From: Candidatus Omnitrophota bacterium
Lineage (GTDB): Bacteria > Omnitrophota > Omnitrophia > Omnitrophales > Aquincolibacteriaceae
Direction: 5' to 3'
Length of the DNA stretch: 53,260 nucleotides
NCBI GenBank assembly: GCA_016930235.1
Contig: JAFGHI010000028.1
Coordinates: 1-53,260 of the forward strand
Shown here: one piece after another, positions 43,177 to 50,814 of the stretch
Numbering within the stretch: position 1 is the stretch's first letter
Layout of the letters: each line of letters opens with the position of its first letter
Notes under the pieces: generated by a model
What the model was told of the DNA's origin: nothing
Seen by the model: the letters and a program-made list of their open reading frames with translations, nothing else
Database searches by the model: none
Translations under genes and position numbers: made by a program

Positions 43177-43257
43177 CGGCCTGGTGCCTCTAACAGTCGG
43201 AGATCCTACCTTGCCCGGCAGATCCCTCCGTGAGGGGGCACCACGGCCGTTTTTTTT
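43177..43257 (+). terminator. Structured terminator (possible small RNA) after the giant gene
   Basis: CGGCCTGGTGCC (43177-43188) pairs with GGCACCACGGCCG (43237-43249), directly followed by eight T. Inside are GGAGATC with GATCCCTCC, and TTGCC with GGCA, giving one long branched or bulged hairpin of about 70 bases. This is more elaborate than a simple terminator, so it could also be the 3' part of a small RNA. Confidence 0.7.
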
Positions 43258-43258
43258 G

Positions 43259-43359
43259 GACCCATGACTCATGACCCAAGACTCACGACTAAATCTTATT
43301 TGTTCTATTCATCTATCTTTTGTCGTGGGTCCTGGGTCTTGGGACATGGGTCTTTTTAT
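43259..43359. repeat. Inverted repeat of GACCCATG/ACTCATG words
   Basis: The left arm 43259-43290 is built of seven- to eight-base words (CCATGACTCATGACCCAAG). The right arm 43321-43353 is its imperfect complement (GGGTCCTGGGTCTTGGGAC). The right arm is followed by TTTTTA, so it could also terminate transcription. The remaining ~70 bases before the channel gene are its leader. Confidence 0.7.
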
Positions 43360-43429
43360 TGTGAAGTAGCTCTAGACTTTCTCGCTGAAAAAGAGGAGAA
43401 TAACCCTTTATCATAACTGGGGTTAGATC

Positions 43430-44263
43430 ATGTCAGACTATCCTGCGAACCGGGAAAAGGAAGATTCTTCAAGCGAACTCTTGGATCAGGCGATCCGTTT
43501 GGAGCGCGAAGCCCATCATCTTAAGGAAGAAGGCAAGGTGGATCAGGCCTTTTATGCCTTTGACCGCGCTGGGTCCAATTACCGTCAGATCAAGGAGCCT
43601 TTTAAGGCGGCTATCTGTTTCGCCTCGGCGGCCTCCTGCTGGAATATTCATACCGGGCGTCAGCCTTTACGGAATGCGGCGACTCGCAATGAATCGGCTG
43701 CGCACGAAGCCTTGGTTGCAGGACACTTCAGTTATGCCCGTTCTCTTTTCCGGGAGGCAGCGCTTCTTTATGAACTGGAAGGCAATTACCATAGCCAATC
43801 GCTCTGTTTTTACGCGGCCCAGAATTCTCATGTCCGTCATCTTTGGTCCATTTTCTGGAAGGGCCGCGAAAGTGAAGGGTTTGGACAAATCGAAGTCAAG
43901 GTCTCGTGGGTTCGCCGTCTTTATGTGCTGCTGAGATCTTTCCTGGGGCTGATGAGCCTTTTGATTTGGGGGCACGGAGAAAAACCTTTCCGGACAATTT
44001 TGACGGCAGGGGTCATTATCGTTGCGAGCGCCGTTGTGTATGTCTTGTCGGGACTTGTTTCTGCGGGCGGAATGAAAGAGGCGCTTAATTTTTTCGAAGG
44101 ACTTTATTTTAGTGTGGTGACGTATACAACATTGGGGTACGGTGATTTGACGCCCCTGGGTTGGGCAAGAGGTGTCGCGATGTTCGAGGCGTTATCGGGG
44201 ATTATCCTGACGCCGCTTTTTCTTGTGGCCCTCTCACGCCGTTACCTACGCATCTATCATTAA
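43430..44263 (+). CDS. Two-span potassium channel with an N-terminal TPR/SNAP-like domain
   Basis: The 277-residue protein is a fusion. Residues ~12-140 are helical repeats of TPR/alpha-SNAP type (A-F-Y-A-F-D-R-A, C-F-A-S-A-A-S-C-W, A-R-S-L-F-R-E-A-A-L-L-Y). After residue ~150 comes a membrane span, then the potassium selectivity filter T-L-G-Y-G-D (Gly236-Tyr237-Gly238) and a final span. Two spans around one filter give a KcsA-like subunit; four would form the pore. There is no RCK or cyclic-nucleotide domain, so gating may come from the N-terminal repeats. The pairing is unusual to my knowledge. Its TAA stop ends where an inverted-repeat element begins. Confidence 0.85.
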   Translation: MSDYPANREKEDSSSELLDQAIRLEREAHHLKEEGKVDQAFYAFDRAGSNYRQIKEPFKAAICFASAASCWNIHTGRQPLRNAATRNESAAHEALVAGHFSYARSLFREAALLYELEGNYHSQSLCFYAAQNSHVRHLWSIFWKGRESEGFGQIEVKVSWVRRLYVLLRSFLGLMSLLIWGHGEKPFRTILTAGVIIVASAVVYVLSGLVSAGGMKEALNFFEGLYFSVVTYTTLGYGDLTPLGWARGVAMFEALSGIILTPLFLVALSRRYLRIYH

Positions 44264-44361
44264 CCGCTCGCCCCGTAAAACGGGGCTCGCCCACCGCGGC
44301 GGTGGCCTTTTTTCTGTAAGGAATGTTTGAAAAGGCCACCGCCGCGGTGGGCGCCAGCGGT
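44263..44361. repeat. Inverted-repeat element B (GCCCACCGC family)
   Basis: The outer ends ACCGCT (44263) and AGCGGT (44356) and long arms around CCACCGCGGCGGTGGCCTTTT and its complement flank a short loop with GGAATGTTTG. The left arm also carries an extra CCCCGTAAAACGGGG hairpin. The CCTTTTTT after the left inner palindrome makes a terminator likely. The element starts on the last base of the channel's stop codon. The Shine-Dalgarno GGAGG (44362-44366) of the next gene starts right after it. Confidence 0.88.
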
Positions 44362-44371
44362 GGAGGAATTT

Positions 44372-44851
44372 ATGAAACTTATCCTTGTTCGGCATGGAAC
44401 GGCGACGCTTGAAAGTGTCAATCCGGAGAAACCCCTTTCGGATCGGGGACGTGCGGAAGTGGAGAAGGTCGCCGGGTTTTTAAAGGCGAAGCATTTGAAA
44501 GTCGACCGCGTCTGGCATAGCACCAAAAAACGGGCGATTGAAACGGCCCAGATTTTGGCGGAAGCTGCAGAGGCCGGCGGGGCATTGGAAGAAGTGACCG
44601 GTCTGGGGCCGAATGATCCGGTCCAAGACTTAATGGAAAAGATTTCTGGTTATGCGAAGTCAAATCCCGAAGGGACCTTGATGATTGCCGGTCATCTTCC
44701 ATATCTGGCCAAGCTGGCGGGATATCTGGTGACCCGGTCCGAAACAACCGATCTCATGGAATTTCCCACAGCGTGTGCCGTATGCCTTGAGCAGGAAGGG
44801 GACCGTTTCTGGAGAATCGGCTGGATTATTCATCCGGGAATTATTCCATAA
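44372..44851 (+). CDS. sixA: SixA-type histidine phosphatase
   Basis: The 159-residue protein opens M-K-L-I-L-V-R-H-G-T-A with the catalytic His of the phosphoglycerate-mutase-like (RHG) fold. The second His is in I-A-G-H-L-P-Y. The single-domain length matches SixA, which dephosphorylates histidine phosphotransfer domains. An in-frame GTG further upstream would fall inside the inverted-repeat element; ATG 44372 has GGAGG five bases before it, so it is the start. It heads a tight group of four genes (SixA, CYTH, Dtd, YjbQ). Confidence 0.86.
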   Translation: MKLILVRHGTATLESVNPEKPLSDRGRAEVEKVAGFLKAKHLKVDRVWHSTKKRAIETAQILAEAAEAGGALEEVTGLGPNDPVQDLMEKISGYAKSNPEGTLMIAGHLPYLAKLAGYLVTRSETTDLMEFPTACAVCLEQEGDRFWRIGWIIHPGIIP

Positions 44852-44869
44852 GGGCCCGTCAAGGTTGAT

Positions 44870-45394
44870 ATGGACCGTTTCGAGATCGAACAAAAATTCA
44901 AGATTGAGGGGCCATCCGCCTTTAGGAAGAAGCTGAAGAAACTAAAGGCCAAAAAGATCCGGTCCGGTATTGAACGGGATCGATTCTTTGATTTCAAGAA
45001 CGCCCTTCGTTGCCGGGGATGCATTCTTCGCTTAAGACAGAAAGGGGACCTCGAAGGGCTTTTGACTTTCAAGGGGCCTCGCTTCCCGGGACGATTTAAG
45101 AAACGGCTTGAAGCGGAGGTAGGGATTTCGGAAATCCGGATGGCCGAAAGGCTGCTTCGGCTGGCGGGATTCAGGCCGGTGACGGGTTATGCGAAAAAGA
45201 GGGAGGAGTACCGGATCGGGAAGACTTTGGTGACTTTGGATTATCTTCGGGGCCCCGGATGGTTTCTAGAGATTGAGGGAAGCCGCAGCGGGATTACGGA
45301 AATCAGGAGAAAGCTGGGGGTTTCCGAAAGGCAGTTGGAAGAGCGTTCCTATCTTCAAATCGCCAAAGGGATCCGCGGGAAATATGCGGCTTAA
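44870..45394 (+). CDS. CYTH-domain protein (triphosphatase or class IV adenylate-cyclase fold)
   Basis: The 174-residue protein shows the CYTH signature E-I-E-Q-K-F near the N-terminus, basic residues (L-R-L-R-Q-K, T-F-K-G) that bind the triphosphate, and acidic L-E-A-E-V and L-E-I-E-G late in the sequence that hold the metal. CYTH enzymes act on triphosphates such as tripolyphosphate, thiamine triphosphate or ATP (cAMP formation). The small single-domain form does not decide between these. Start ATG is 18 bases after the SixA stop. There is no signal peptide. Confidence 0.8.
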   Translation: MDRFEIEQKFKIEGPSAFRKKLKKLKAKKIRSGIERDRFFDFKNALRCRGCILRLRQKGDLEGLLTFKGPRFPGRFKKRLEAEVGISEIRMAERLLRLAGFRPVTGYAKKREEYRIGKTLVTLDYLRGPGWFLEIEGSRSGITEIRRKLGVSERQLEERSYLQIAKGIRGKYAA

Positions 45395-45418
45395 TTTTAT
45401 AAGCGCACGAGGTGTCGT

Positions 45419-45886
45419 TTGAGGGCTGTGATTCAAAGGGTGAAAGAGGCGTCGGTGACGATAGAAGGCAAGGTCTATGACACCATCGGGCCTGGCCTTT
45501 TGGTTTATTTGGGGCTTCGTGAAGGGGACACTTCCGAGGACGCGTCCTGGATGCGTAAAAAAATCATGATGGCCCGGGTCTTTGGGGATGAACATGGCAA
45601 GATGGGAAGGTCGGTTCAGGATATTCAGGGCGAGATCCTGTTGATTTCACAGATTACGCTTTATGGCGAGATGCGCAAGGGGAACCGTCCGGATATGACG
45701 GTCAGTATGAAACCCCAGGAGGCCAAGGATTTTTTTGAGCAGTTTGTGAAGCAATTGTCCGAGGAGTCCAAGCTTCCGGTCAAACAGGGGCAGTTTGGCG
45801 CTTCGATGGAGATCCATTCCACCAATGACGGGCCGGTCACGTTGATCCTGGATTCACAAATGCGGGAGATGTCGCGGCGGTCATAG
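45419..45886 (+). CDS. dtd: D-aminoacyl-tRNA deacylase
   Basis: The 155-residue protein starts at TTG with [13 protein letters not shown], the exact family N-terminus. It contains S-Q-I-T-L-Y-G and the N-D-G-P-V-T segment with the Gly-cisPro motif that selects D-amino acids. It removes D-amino acids (and glycine) mischarged onto tRNA. Family members usually have S-Q-F-T; the F-to-I change is minor. It is 24 bases after the CYTH gene and 26 before YjbQ, consistent with an operon. Confidence 0.92.
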   Translation: MRAVIQRVKEASVTIEGKVYDTIGPGLLVYLGLREGDTSEDASWMRKKIMMARVFGDEHGKMGRSVQDIQGEILLISQITLYGEMRKGNRPDMTVSMKPQEAKDFFEQFVKQLSEESKLPVKQGQFGASMEIHSTNDGPVTLILDSQMREMSRRS

Positions 45887-45912
45887 ATAATTTTGGTAAA
45901 AAGGGGTTCAAT

Positions 45913-46329
45913 ATGAAATCGTATACGAAACATTTGTGGTTTAATACAAAAAATAGAAGGGAATATATCAAGATTACTTCCGAGGTCGAAAAGGCCCTCC
46001 AAGCGAGCGGGATCCAAGAAGGTTTGTGTCTTGTCAATGCGATGCATATTACGGCGAGTGTCTATATCAATGATAACGAACGGGGGCTGATTCAGGATTA
46101 TGATGAGTTCCTGGAGAAACTGGCGCCCTTTAGCGTTGAAAAGTATCGGCATAACCGCACCGGCGAGGACAATGGCGACGCGCACATCAAACGCCAGTTG
46201 ATGGGGCGTGAAGTGGTCGTTGCGGTGACGAAAGGAAAACTGGATTTCGGTCCGTGGGAACAAATATTTTATGCCGAGTTTGACGGCCGTCGCAAGAAAC
46301 GCGTCATGGTCAAGATCATCGGCGAATAA
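45913..46329 (+). CDS. YjbQ/UPF0047 family protein
   Basis: The 138-residue protein has the family motifs [12 protein letters not shown] and [12 protein letters not shown], with His residues that sit in a metal site. Homologues have been reported to have thiamin-phosphate-synthase-like activity, but the physiological role is unclear. It is the last gene of the SixA group, and the inverted-repeat element C starts 9 bases after its stop. Confidence 0.9.
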   Translation: MKSYTKHLWFNTKNRREYIKITSEVEKALQASGIQEGLCLVNAMHITASVYINDNERGLIQDYDEFLEKLAPFSVEKYRHNRTGEDNGDAHIKRQLMGREVVVAVTKGKLDFGPWEQIFYAEFDGRRKKRVMVKIIGE

Positions 46330-46338
46330 AAAAGCGAC

Positions 46339-46436
46339 ACCGCTCGCTTCGCTCGCCCACCGCGTAGGTGGCCTTTTCGCACAAACCGAACGTTAGGAAT
46401 GTTGGAAAAGGCCACCTACGCGGTGGGCGAAGCGGT
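46339..46436. repeat. Inverted-repeat element C (GCCCACCGC family)
   Basis: The same family as element B: ends ACCGCT and AGCGGT, arms CCCACCGCGTAGGTGGCCTTTT and complement, and a loop with TTAGGAATGTTGG. The base substitutions in the left arm relative to B (GCGGCGG to GCGTAGG) are matched in the right arm, so pairing is preserved. The GAGG (46437-46440) of the ROK gene's ribosome site immediately follows. Confidence 0.88.
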
Positions 46437-46449
46437 GAGGATTTGAGGG

Positions 46450-47334
46450 ATGTATAGATTAGGAATCGATTTGGGCGGAACAAAAATTGAAGGGATTGCC
46501 CTCACGAAAAAGAAGGAGGAAATCTTCCGGTTCCGGCTATTGACCGAGCAGGAAGGTGGATATCAGCATATCCTCCATCAGATCAAAAAGGTTTATCAAA
46601 CGCTTCTTCGTGAAATTACGGAAAAGCCCCATACCTTGGGAATGGGGACTCCGGGGGCCATTTCCCCAAGAACGGGACTCCTCAAGAATTCCAACACCGT
46701 TTGTTTCAACGGGAAATTGACAAAAGAAGAGTTAGTGAAACTTCTTGGGAAGGATTTCATCATCGAAAATGATGCCAATTGTTTTGCCTTGGCCGAAGCG
46801 CTGCAGGGTGCAGCCAGAGGTAAAGACCTTGTCTTCGGCGTCATCATGGGGACAGGCTGCGGTGGCGGGATTATTCATCAGGGAAGGATCCATACAGGAC
46901 TCCAGGCCATCGGCGGGGAATGGGGGCATATGGTGATCGACCCCAACGGACCGCTTTGCTATTGCGGAACACACGGGTGCGTCGAGACCTTTATCAGCGG
47001 CGGCGGCCTTCAGAAACAGTATCGGCAAAAATTTGGCGAGTCGCTTCCGCTGACGGAAATTGTCCAGCGTTATCGCGAAAAGGACGAAAGGGCACAGTCC
47101 TTGATGAACGAATTTTTCGAACGTTTCGGACGCGCCATGGCCAATCTCATTAATATCCTGGACCCCGATATCATTGTCTTGGGCGGCGGCGTTTCGAATA
47201 TCGATGAACTTTACACCGAAGGGGTCGAACAAGTCCGGAAAATGGTTTTCAGTGACAGCCTGGAGACGCCCATCGTCAAACATCAATTAGGCGATTCCGC
47301 CGGCGTGATTGGCGCCGCCTTGATCGGCATTTAA
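46450..47334 (+). CDS. ROK-family sugar kinase
   Basis: The 294-residue protein begins with the phosphate loop G-I-D-L-G-G-T-K-I-E-G. The catalytic Asp lies in I-E-N-D-A-N-C-F-A-L. The zinc motif C-Y-C-G-T-H-G-C-V-E is complete, with G-G-E-W-G-H before it supplying the fourth ligand. ROK members of this form are glucokinases, fructokinases or N-acetylhexosamine kinases. The E-N-D-A-N-C-F-A-L variant occurs in fructo-/manno-kinase-like members, but specificity is not certain. It has no adjacent transporter or sugar pathway. A DNA-binding N-terminal domain is absent, so it is a kinase, not a ROK repressor. Confidence 0.9.
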   Translation: MYRLGIDLGGTKIEGIALTKKKEEIFRFRLLTEQEGGYQHILHQIKKVYQTLLREITEKPHTLGMGTPGAISPRTGLLKNSNTVCFNGKLTKEELVKLLGKDFIIENDANCFALAEALQGAARGKDLVFGVIMGTGCGGGIIHQGRIHTGLQAIGGEWGHMVIDPNGPLCYCGTHGCVETFISGGGLQKQYRQKFGESLPLTEIVQRYREKDERAQSLMNEFFERFGRAMANLINILDPDIIVLGGGVSNIDELYTEGVEQVRKMVFSDSLETPIVKHQLGDSAGVIGAALIGI

Positions 47335-47337
47335 AAC

Positions 47338-47438
47338 ATTTTAGATTTTGGATTGCGGATTTTCGAATGACCTTAAATGACGGATAGAGGATTCTAGTTT
47401 TGTGTAAATCCAAAATCCAAAGTCTAAAATCCAAAATT
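47338..47438. repeat. Inverted repeat of ATTTTGGATT words between ROK kinase and helicase
   Basis: Left arm (47338-47364) of ATTTTAGATTTTGGATT and right arm (47406-47438) of AATCCAAAATCC-type words are imperfect complements, made of iterated seven- to eight-base words. The spacer is 124 bases. Confidence 0.75.
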
Positions 47439-47458
47439 ATCTAGTCCGAGAGTAATCC

Positions 47459-49531
47459 ATGCAGCGATTCAAGAAGAAAAAAGAAAAAGAGCGTTTCTTA
47501 AGGAAAAAAGAGGCCCGCGAAAAAAGGATCGAAACGGGCAAGGGCAAGCGGCCCGCCAAGCCCAAAGAACGCCCGATTTACGTCGGCGAGGAAGAGACAA
47601 TCCGCCGGCATTTTGCCCACCTGACCCGTCTCCTTCAGGAAGAAGAACGCGAGGACAAGCAGCGTTTCAAGACCGACTATCTGGATAAAAGACCCGAAGA
47701 ACGCGAACGCACAGGAAAAAGCCTTTACCGTTTAGGCCTTTACGGGATGCATTACAATCCTTCGGGGCAGCGTCTCCTTACCTTTGGTTTCGTGAGCGGA
47801 AAATTTCTCCCGCGTTATTCGATTACCGTCGGCGATGTTGTCCGCTTGTCCGCTTATGGCGGAAAAGAGGCGGATTGTCCTGTCGGGACGGTTTATGAAA
47901 AGGAGCCGAAGCAAATTATCGTGGCTTTCCGGGACCAACTCCCCGGTTGGGTCGGGCGGGAAGGCCAGTTTCAGCTTGATTTGTGTGAAAACCGAACGAC
48001 CTATGAGCGCATGTTCGATGCCCTCGGGGAGGTGAGCAGTGCTTCCCACAACCGGACCGCTTATTTAAGGGATTTAAGTTTGGGACTGCGCGGGTCCCGG
48101 TTCGGCGATCCTGCGGCAAGCGAACAATTTAAATGGATGAATCCGAACCTGAACGAAAGACAGCAGGAAGCCGTATGCCGCGCGTTTGAGGCAGAAGATG
48201 TTTTTTTGATCCACGGGCCGCCGGGCACGGGCAAAACCTGTGTCCTTGTCGAAATCATCGGGCAGGCCAGGAAAAGGGATCAAACGGTCCTTGTCTCGGC
48301 ACCCAGCAATGCCGCCTGTGATCATATCGTTGATTGCCTGGTCGAAAAAAAAGTGCCGGTCACACGGTTAGGACATCCGGCCCGCATGACGCCTTCGATC
48401 CGGGACCATACCTTAAGCTACAAGATCGCCCGTCATCCTTATGCGAAGTTGATCGAAGAACATGAGGCCCGTCTTGCGCAAATGAACCGGCAGGCGGATC
48501 GCCGTAAGGACCGGAGGGTCATGAGCTTTGATGAGAAACGTGAAATGCGGGATGAATTCCGCGATTTAAGGGCCGAGATCAAGCAATTGAGGGCGGAAAT
48601 CTTCCGGCAGGTATGGAATGAATCGGATGTGGTGGTGGCAACGCATACGGTGAGCGGGGACCCCGCCTTAAAAGGAAGGACCTTTGATTGGGTCATCATC
48701 GATGAAGCCACGCAAGGGGTGGAGCCCAGCACCTGGATTCCGGTCTTGCGTGCGGGTAAGCTGATCATGGCCGGTGACCATTGTCAGCTGCCGCCGACTG
48801 TTTTTTCGAACCGCACGGGAAAAGGAAGCCTTCGTTATACGCTCTTTGAACGCTTTTATAATGTCCTCGACAAGGCGTGCCAGATCCGTCTCGATGTGCA
48901 GTACCGGATGCACGAGCATATCATGAGGTTTTCCTCCAAGGAATTTTATGAAAATGAACTGGTGGCTCATCCTTCGGTCAAAGCACACACGCTTGCGGAT
49001 CTTCCCCGGATCCAAAAATCGGAGGCAACCGATTCGCCGATTATCTTTTTGGATACGGCAGGTCTTGGGTATGAAGAGAAAGTAGAGCCGGGTTCGGACA
49101 GCCGTTATAACTCTGAAGAGGCCGGGCTTGTGCTGAAAGAATATGAAAAACTATTGGTCCTAGGGGTTTCCCCTAGAGAAATTGCGATTATTAGTCCTTA
49201 CAGTGCCCAGGTGAAACTTCTGGCGGACCGGATCTTCGGGGAGGAAAAGGGCCTGCCGGGTCAGGGCGGGCTTGAGATTGACAGTGTCGATGCCTTTCAG
49301 GGCAGAGAGAAAGAAGCCATCCTTGTTTCCCTTGTTCGTTCAAACTTAACTGGAAAAATCGGATTCCTGGCCGATACACGTAGAATGAACGTCGCGTTGA
49401 CACGTGCCAAAAGGAAATTGATTGTCGTCGGAGACAGTGCGACGATAGCGAACCTTGAATTTTATGCCGGCTTCATTCAATATATAGAATCAATTAAGGG
49501 TTATCGAAGTGCTTGGGAGTATGTGGAATAA
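47459..49531 (+). CDS. Superfamily 1 helicase of the IGHMBP2/UPF1 type
   Basis: The 690-residue protein starts with a ~35-residue Lys/Arg-rich tail, then a beta-rich domain with K-F-L-P-R-Y and Y-G-G-K-E-A-D (about 115-180), as in IGHMBP2-like helicases. Helicase motifs: Walker A G-P-P-G-T-G-K-T (253-260, Lys259), motif II D-E-A-T (415-418), motif III G-D-H-C-Q-L-P-P, motif IV Q-Y-R-M-H, motif V S-V-D-A-F-Q-G-R-E-K-E and motif VI N-V-A-L-T-R-A-K. It should translocate on single-stranded nucleic acid with ATP. Whether DNA or RNA is the substrate is unknown. No nuclease partner is adjacent. Confidence 0.9.
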   Translation: MQRFKKKKEKERFLRKKEAREKRIETGKGKRPAKPKERPIYVGEEETIRRHFAHLTRLLQEEEREDKQRFKTDYLDKRPEERERTGKSLYRLGLYGMHYNPSGQRLLTFGFVSGKFLPRYSITVGDVVRLSAYGGKEADCPVGTVYEKEPKQIIVAFRDQLPGWVGREGQFQLDLCENRTTYERMFDALGEVSSASHNRTAYLRDLSLGLRGSRFGDPAASEQFKWMNPNLNERQQEAVCRAFEAEDVFLIHGPPGTGKTCVLVEIIGQARKRDQTVLVSAPSNAACDHIVDCLVEKKVPVTRLGHPARMTPSIRDHTLSYKIARHPYAKLIEEHEARLAQMNRQADRRKDRRVMSFDEKREMRDEFRDLRAEIKQLRAEIFRQVWNESDVVVATHTVSGDPALKGRTFDWVIIDEATQGVEPSTWIPVLRAGKLIMAGDHCQLPPTVFSNRTGKGSLRYTLFERFYNVLDKACQIRLDVQYRMHEHIMRFSSKEFYENELVAHPSVKAHTLADLPRIQKSEATDSPIIFLDTAGLGYEEKVEPGSDSRYNSEEAGLVLKEYEKLLVLGVSPREIAIISPYSAQVKLLADRIFGEEKGLPGQGGLEIDSVDAFQGREKEAILVSLVRSNLTGKIGFLADTRRMNVALTRAKRKLIVVGDSATIANLEFYAGFIQYIESIKGYRSAWEYVE

Positions 49532-49534
49532 CAA

Positions 49535-49650
49535 GAAAGACCGGAGACTGAAGACAAAAACACAAGTGTACTTGTACTAAATGTTCAATGCATTAGAAGA
49601 TAAGACATACAACATTCAACGTTCAAGATTAAACATTGAACAAAGTTGAA
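49535..49650. repeat. Word-repeat/inverted-repeat spacer before the second DegT gene
   Basis: The spacer has ACAAGTGTACTTGT (a near-perfect palindrome at about 49561), ATGTTCAATG facing CATTGAAC, and TTCAACGTTCAAG facing TTGAACAAAGTTGAA. It resembles the other word-based repeats but is more degenerate. Confidence 0.55.
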
Positions 49651-49656
49651 GGGGTT

Positions 49657-50814
49657 ATGCGAAAAGACTTTTTAGTTTTTGGAAGTCCGATCATTGAGCA
49701 GGCGGAGATCGATGAGGTGGTTGCTTCGATGAAATCCTGCTGGATCGGGACCGGACCGAAAGTCCATCAATTTGAGCAGATGTTCGGGGAATATAAGGGG
49801 TGCCGCCATGCGATTGCCCTTAATTCCTGCACTGCAGCACTTCACCTTTCCATGCTGTCGATCGGGATTGAACCAGGGGATGAAGTGATTGTTCCGAGCA
49901 TGACGTTTGCGGCAACCGCCAACGCGGTGATTCATGCCGGCGGGAAACCTGTCTTTGCCGATTGTTTGAAAAACGCCATGACAATCGATCCTGAAGATGT
50001 CCGGAGGAAGGTGACGCCCAAAACAAAGGCGATCATCCCCATCCATTTTGCCGGGCGAATGTGTGACATGGATGCGATCATGCAAATCGCGAAAGAGAAG
50101 AATATTAAGGTCATTGAGGATTGCGCTCATGCGATCGAAAGCGAATACAAAGGCCGGAAGGCCGGGATGATCGGGGACCTGGGTTGTTTCAGTTTTTATG
50201 TGACGAAAAATGTGATGACGGGGCAGGGCGGGATGGTGATCACGGAATCCGAAGATTATGCCAAACAAATCAAGATCCTGGCCCTTCACGGTTTAAGCCA
50301 CGATGCCTGGAAACGCTTCAGCGATTCCGGTTATAAACACTATCAGGTTGTTTATGCCGGATTCAAGTACAACATGACGGATATGGAGGCGGCCATCGGT
50401 ATCCACCAGCTTCCCCGGATCGACCGTTATTGGAAGCGGCGCGAAACGATATGGCGAAGGTATCAGGAAGCTTTCGAAGATCTTCCGGTTTTCAGGCCGC
50501 CCGAGGCGGAATCTGGGACACGTCATGCCTATCATCTTTATCCCCTTTTTCTTGATCTTGACCGTATCCAAATTACCCGCGATGATTTTCTGGAGGAGAT
50601 GACGAAACGGAAAATCGGTGTGGGTGTCCATTATCTTGCGCTCCATCTGAGCCCCTTTTACCAAGAGAAATTCGGGTATCGGTCGGGTGATTTTCCCAAT
50701 TCGGAATGGATATCCGAAAGGACCGTCAGCATTCCCTTATCGGCCAAGCTGACTGACGAGGACGTCCAGGATGTGATTGAGGCGGTCACCTCCGTCCTCG
50801 CTCAAGAGAAATGA
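49657..50814 (+). CDS. DegT/DnrJ/EryC1/StrS-family aminotransferase, second copy
   Basis: The start is placed at ATG 49657 (GAAGGGG upstream); an in-frame TTG at 49636 would add 7 residues from the repeat spacer. The 385-residue PLP enzyme has the PLP lysine Lys184 in Y-V-T-K-N-V-M-T-G-Q-G-G-M, and V-I-E-D-C-A-H-A-I-E before it. Substrates of the family are keto-sugar nucleotides or related ketones. It shares only family-level likeness with the aminotransferase at 19338. Its last four bases overlap the start of the radical SAM gene (ATGA), tying the two products to one process. Confidence 0.87.
   Translation: MRKDFLVFGSPIIEQAEIDEVVASMKSCWIGTGPKVHQFEQMFGEYKGCRHAIALNSCTAALHLSMLSIGIEPGDEVIVPSMTFAATANAVIHAGGKPVFADCLKNAMTIDPEDVRRKVTPKTKAIIPIHFAGRMCDMDAIMQIAKEKNIKVIEDCAHAIESEYKGRKAGMIGDLGCFSFYVTKNVMTGQGGMVITESEDYAKQIKILALHGLSHDAWKRFSDSGYKHYQVVYAGFKYNMTDMEAAIGIHQLPRIDRYWKRRETIWRRYQEAFEDLPVFRPPEAESGTRHAYHLYPLFLDLDRIQITRDDFLEEMTKRKIGVGVHYLALHLSPFYQEKFGYRSGDFPNSEWISERTVSIPLSAKLTDEDVQDVIEAVTSVLAQEK

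Noticed and set aside
43177-43257. Possible small SRP RNA, riboswitch or tmRNA fragment
   Set aside because: The GC-rich fold lacks the GGAAGGAAGCAG-type apical motif of SRP RNA on either strand and matches no aptamer I know; the eight T at the end favour a terminator.
45661-46263. A 200-residue minus-strand frame under Dtd and YjbQ
   Set aside because: Both sense genes are clear family members and the antisense product shows no family features.
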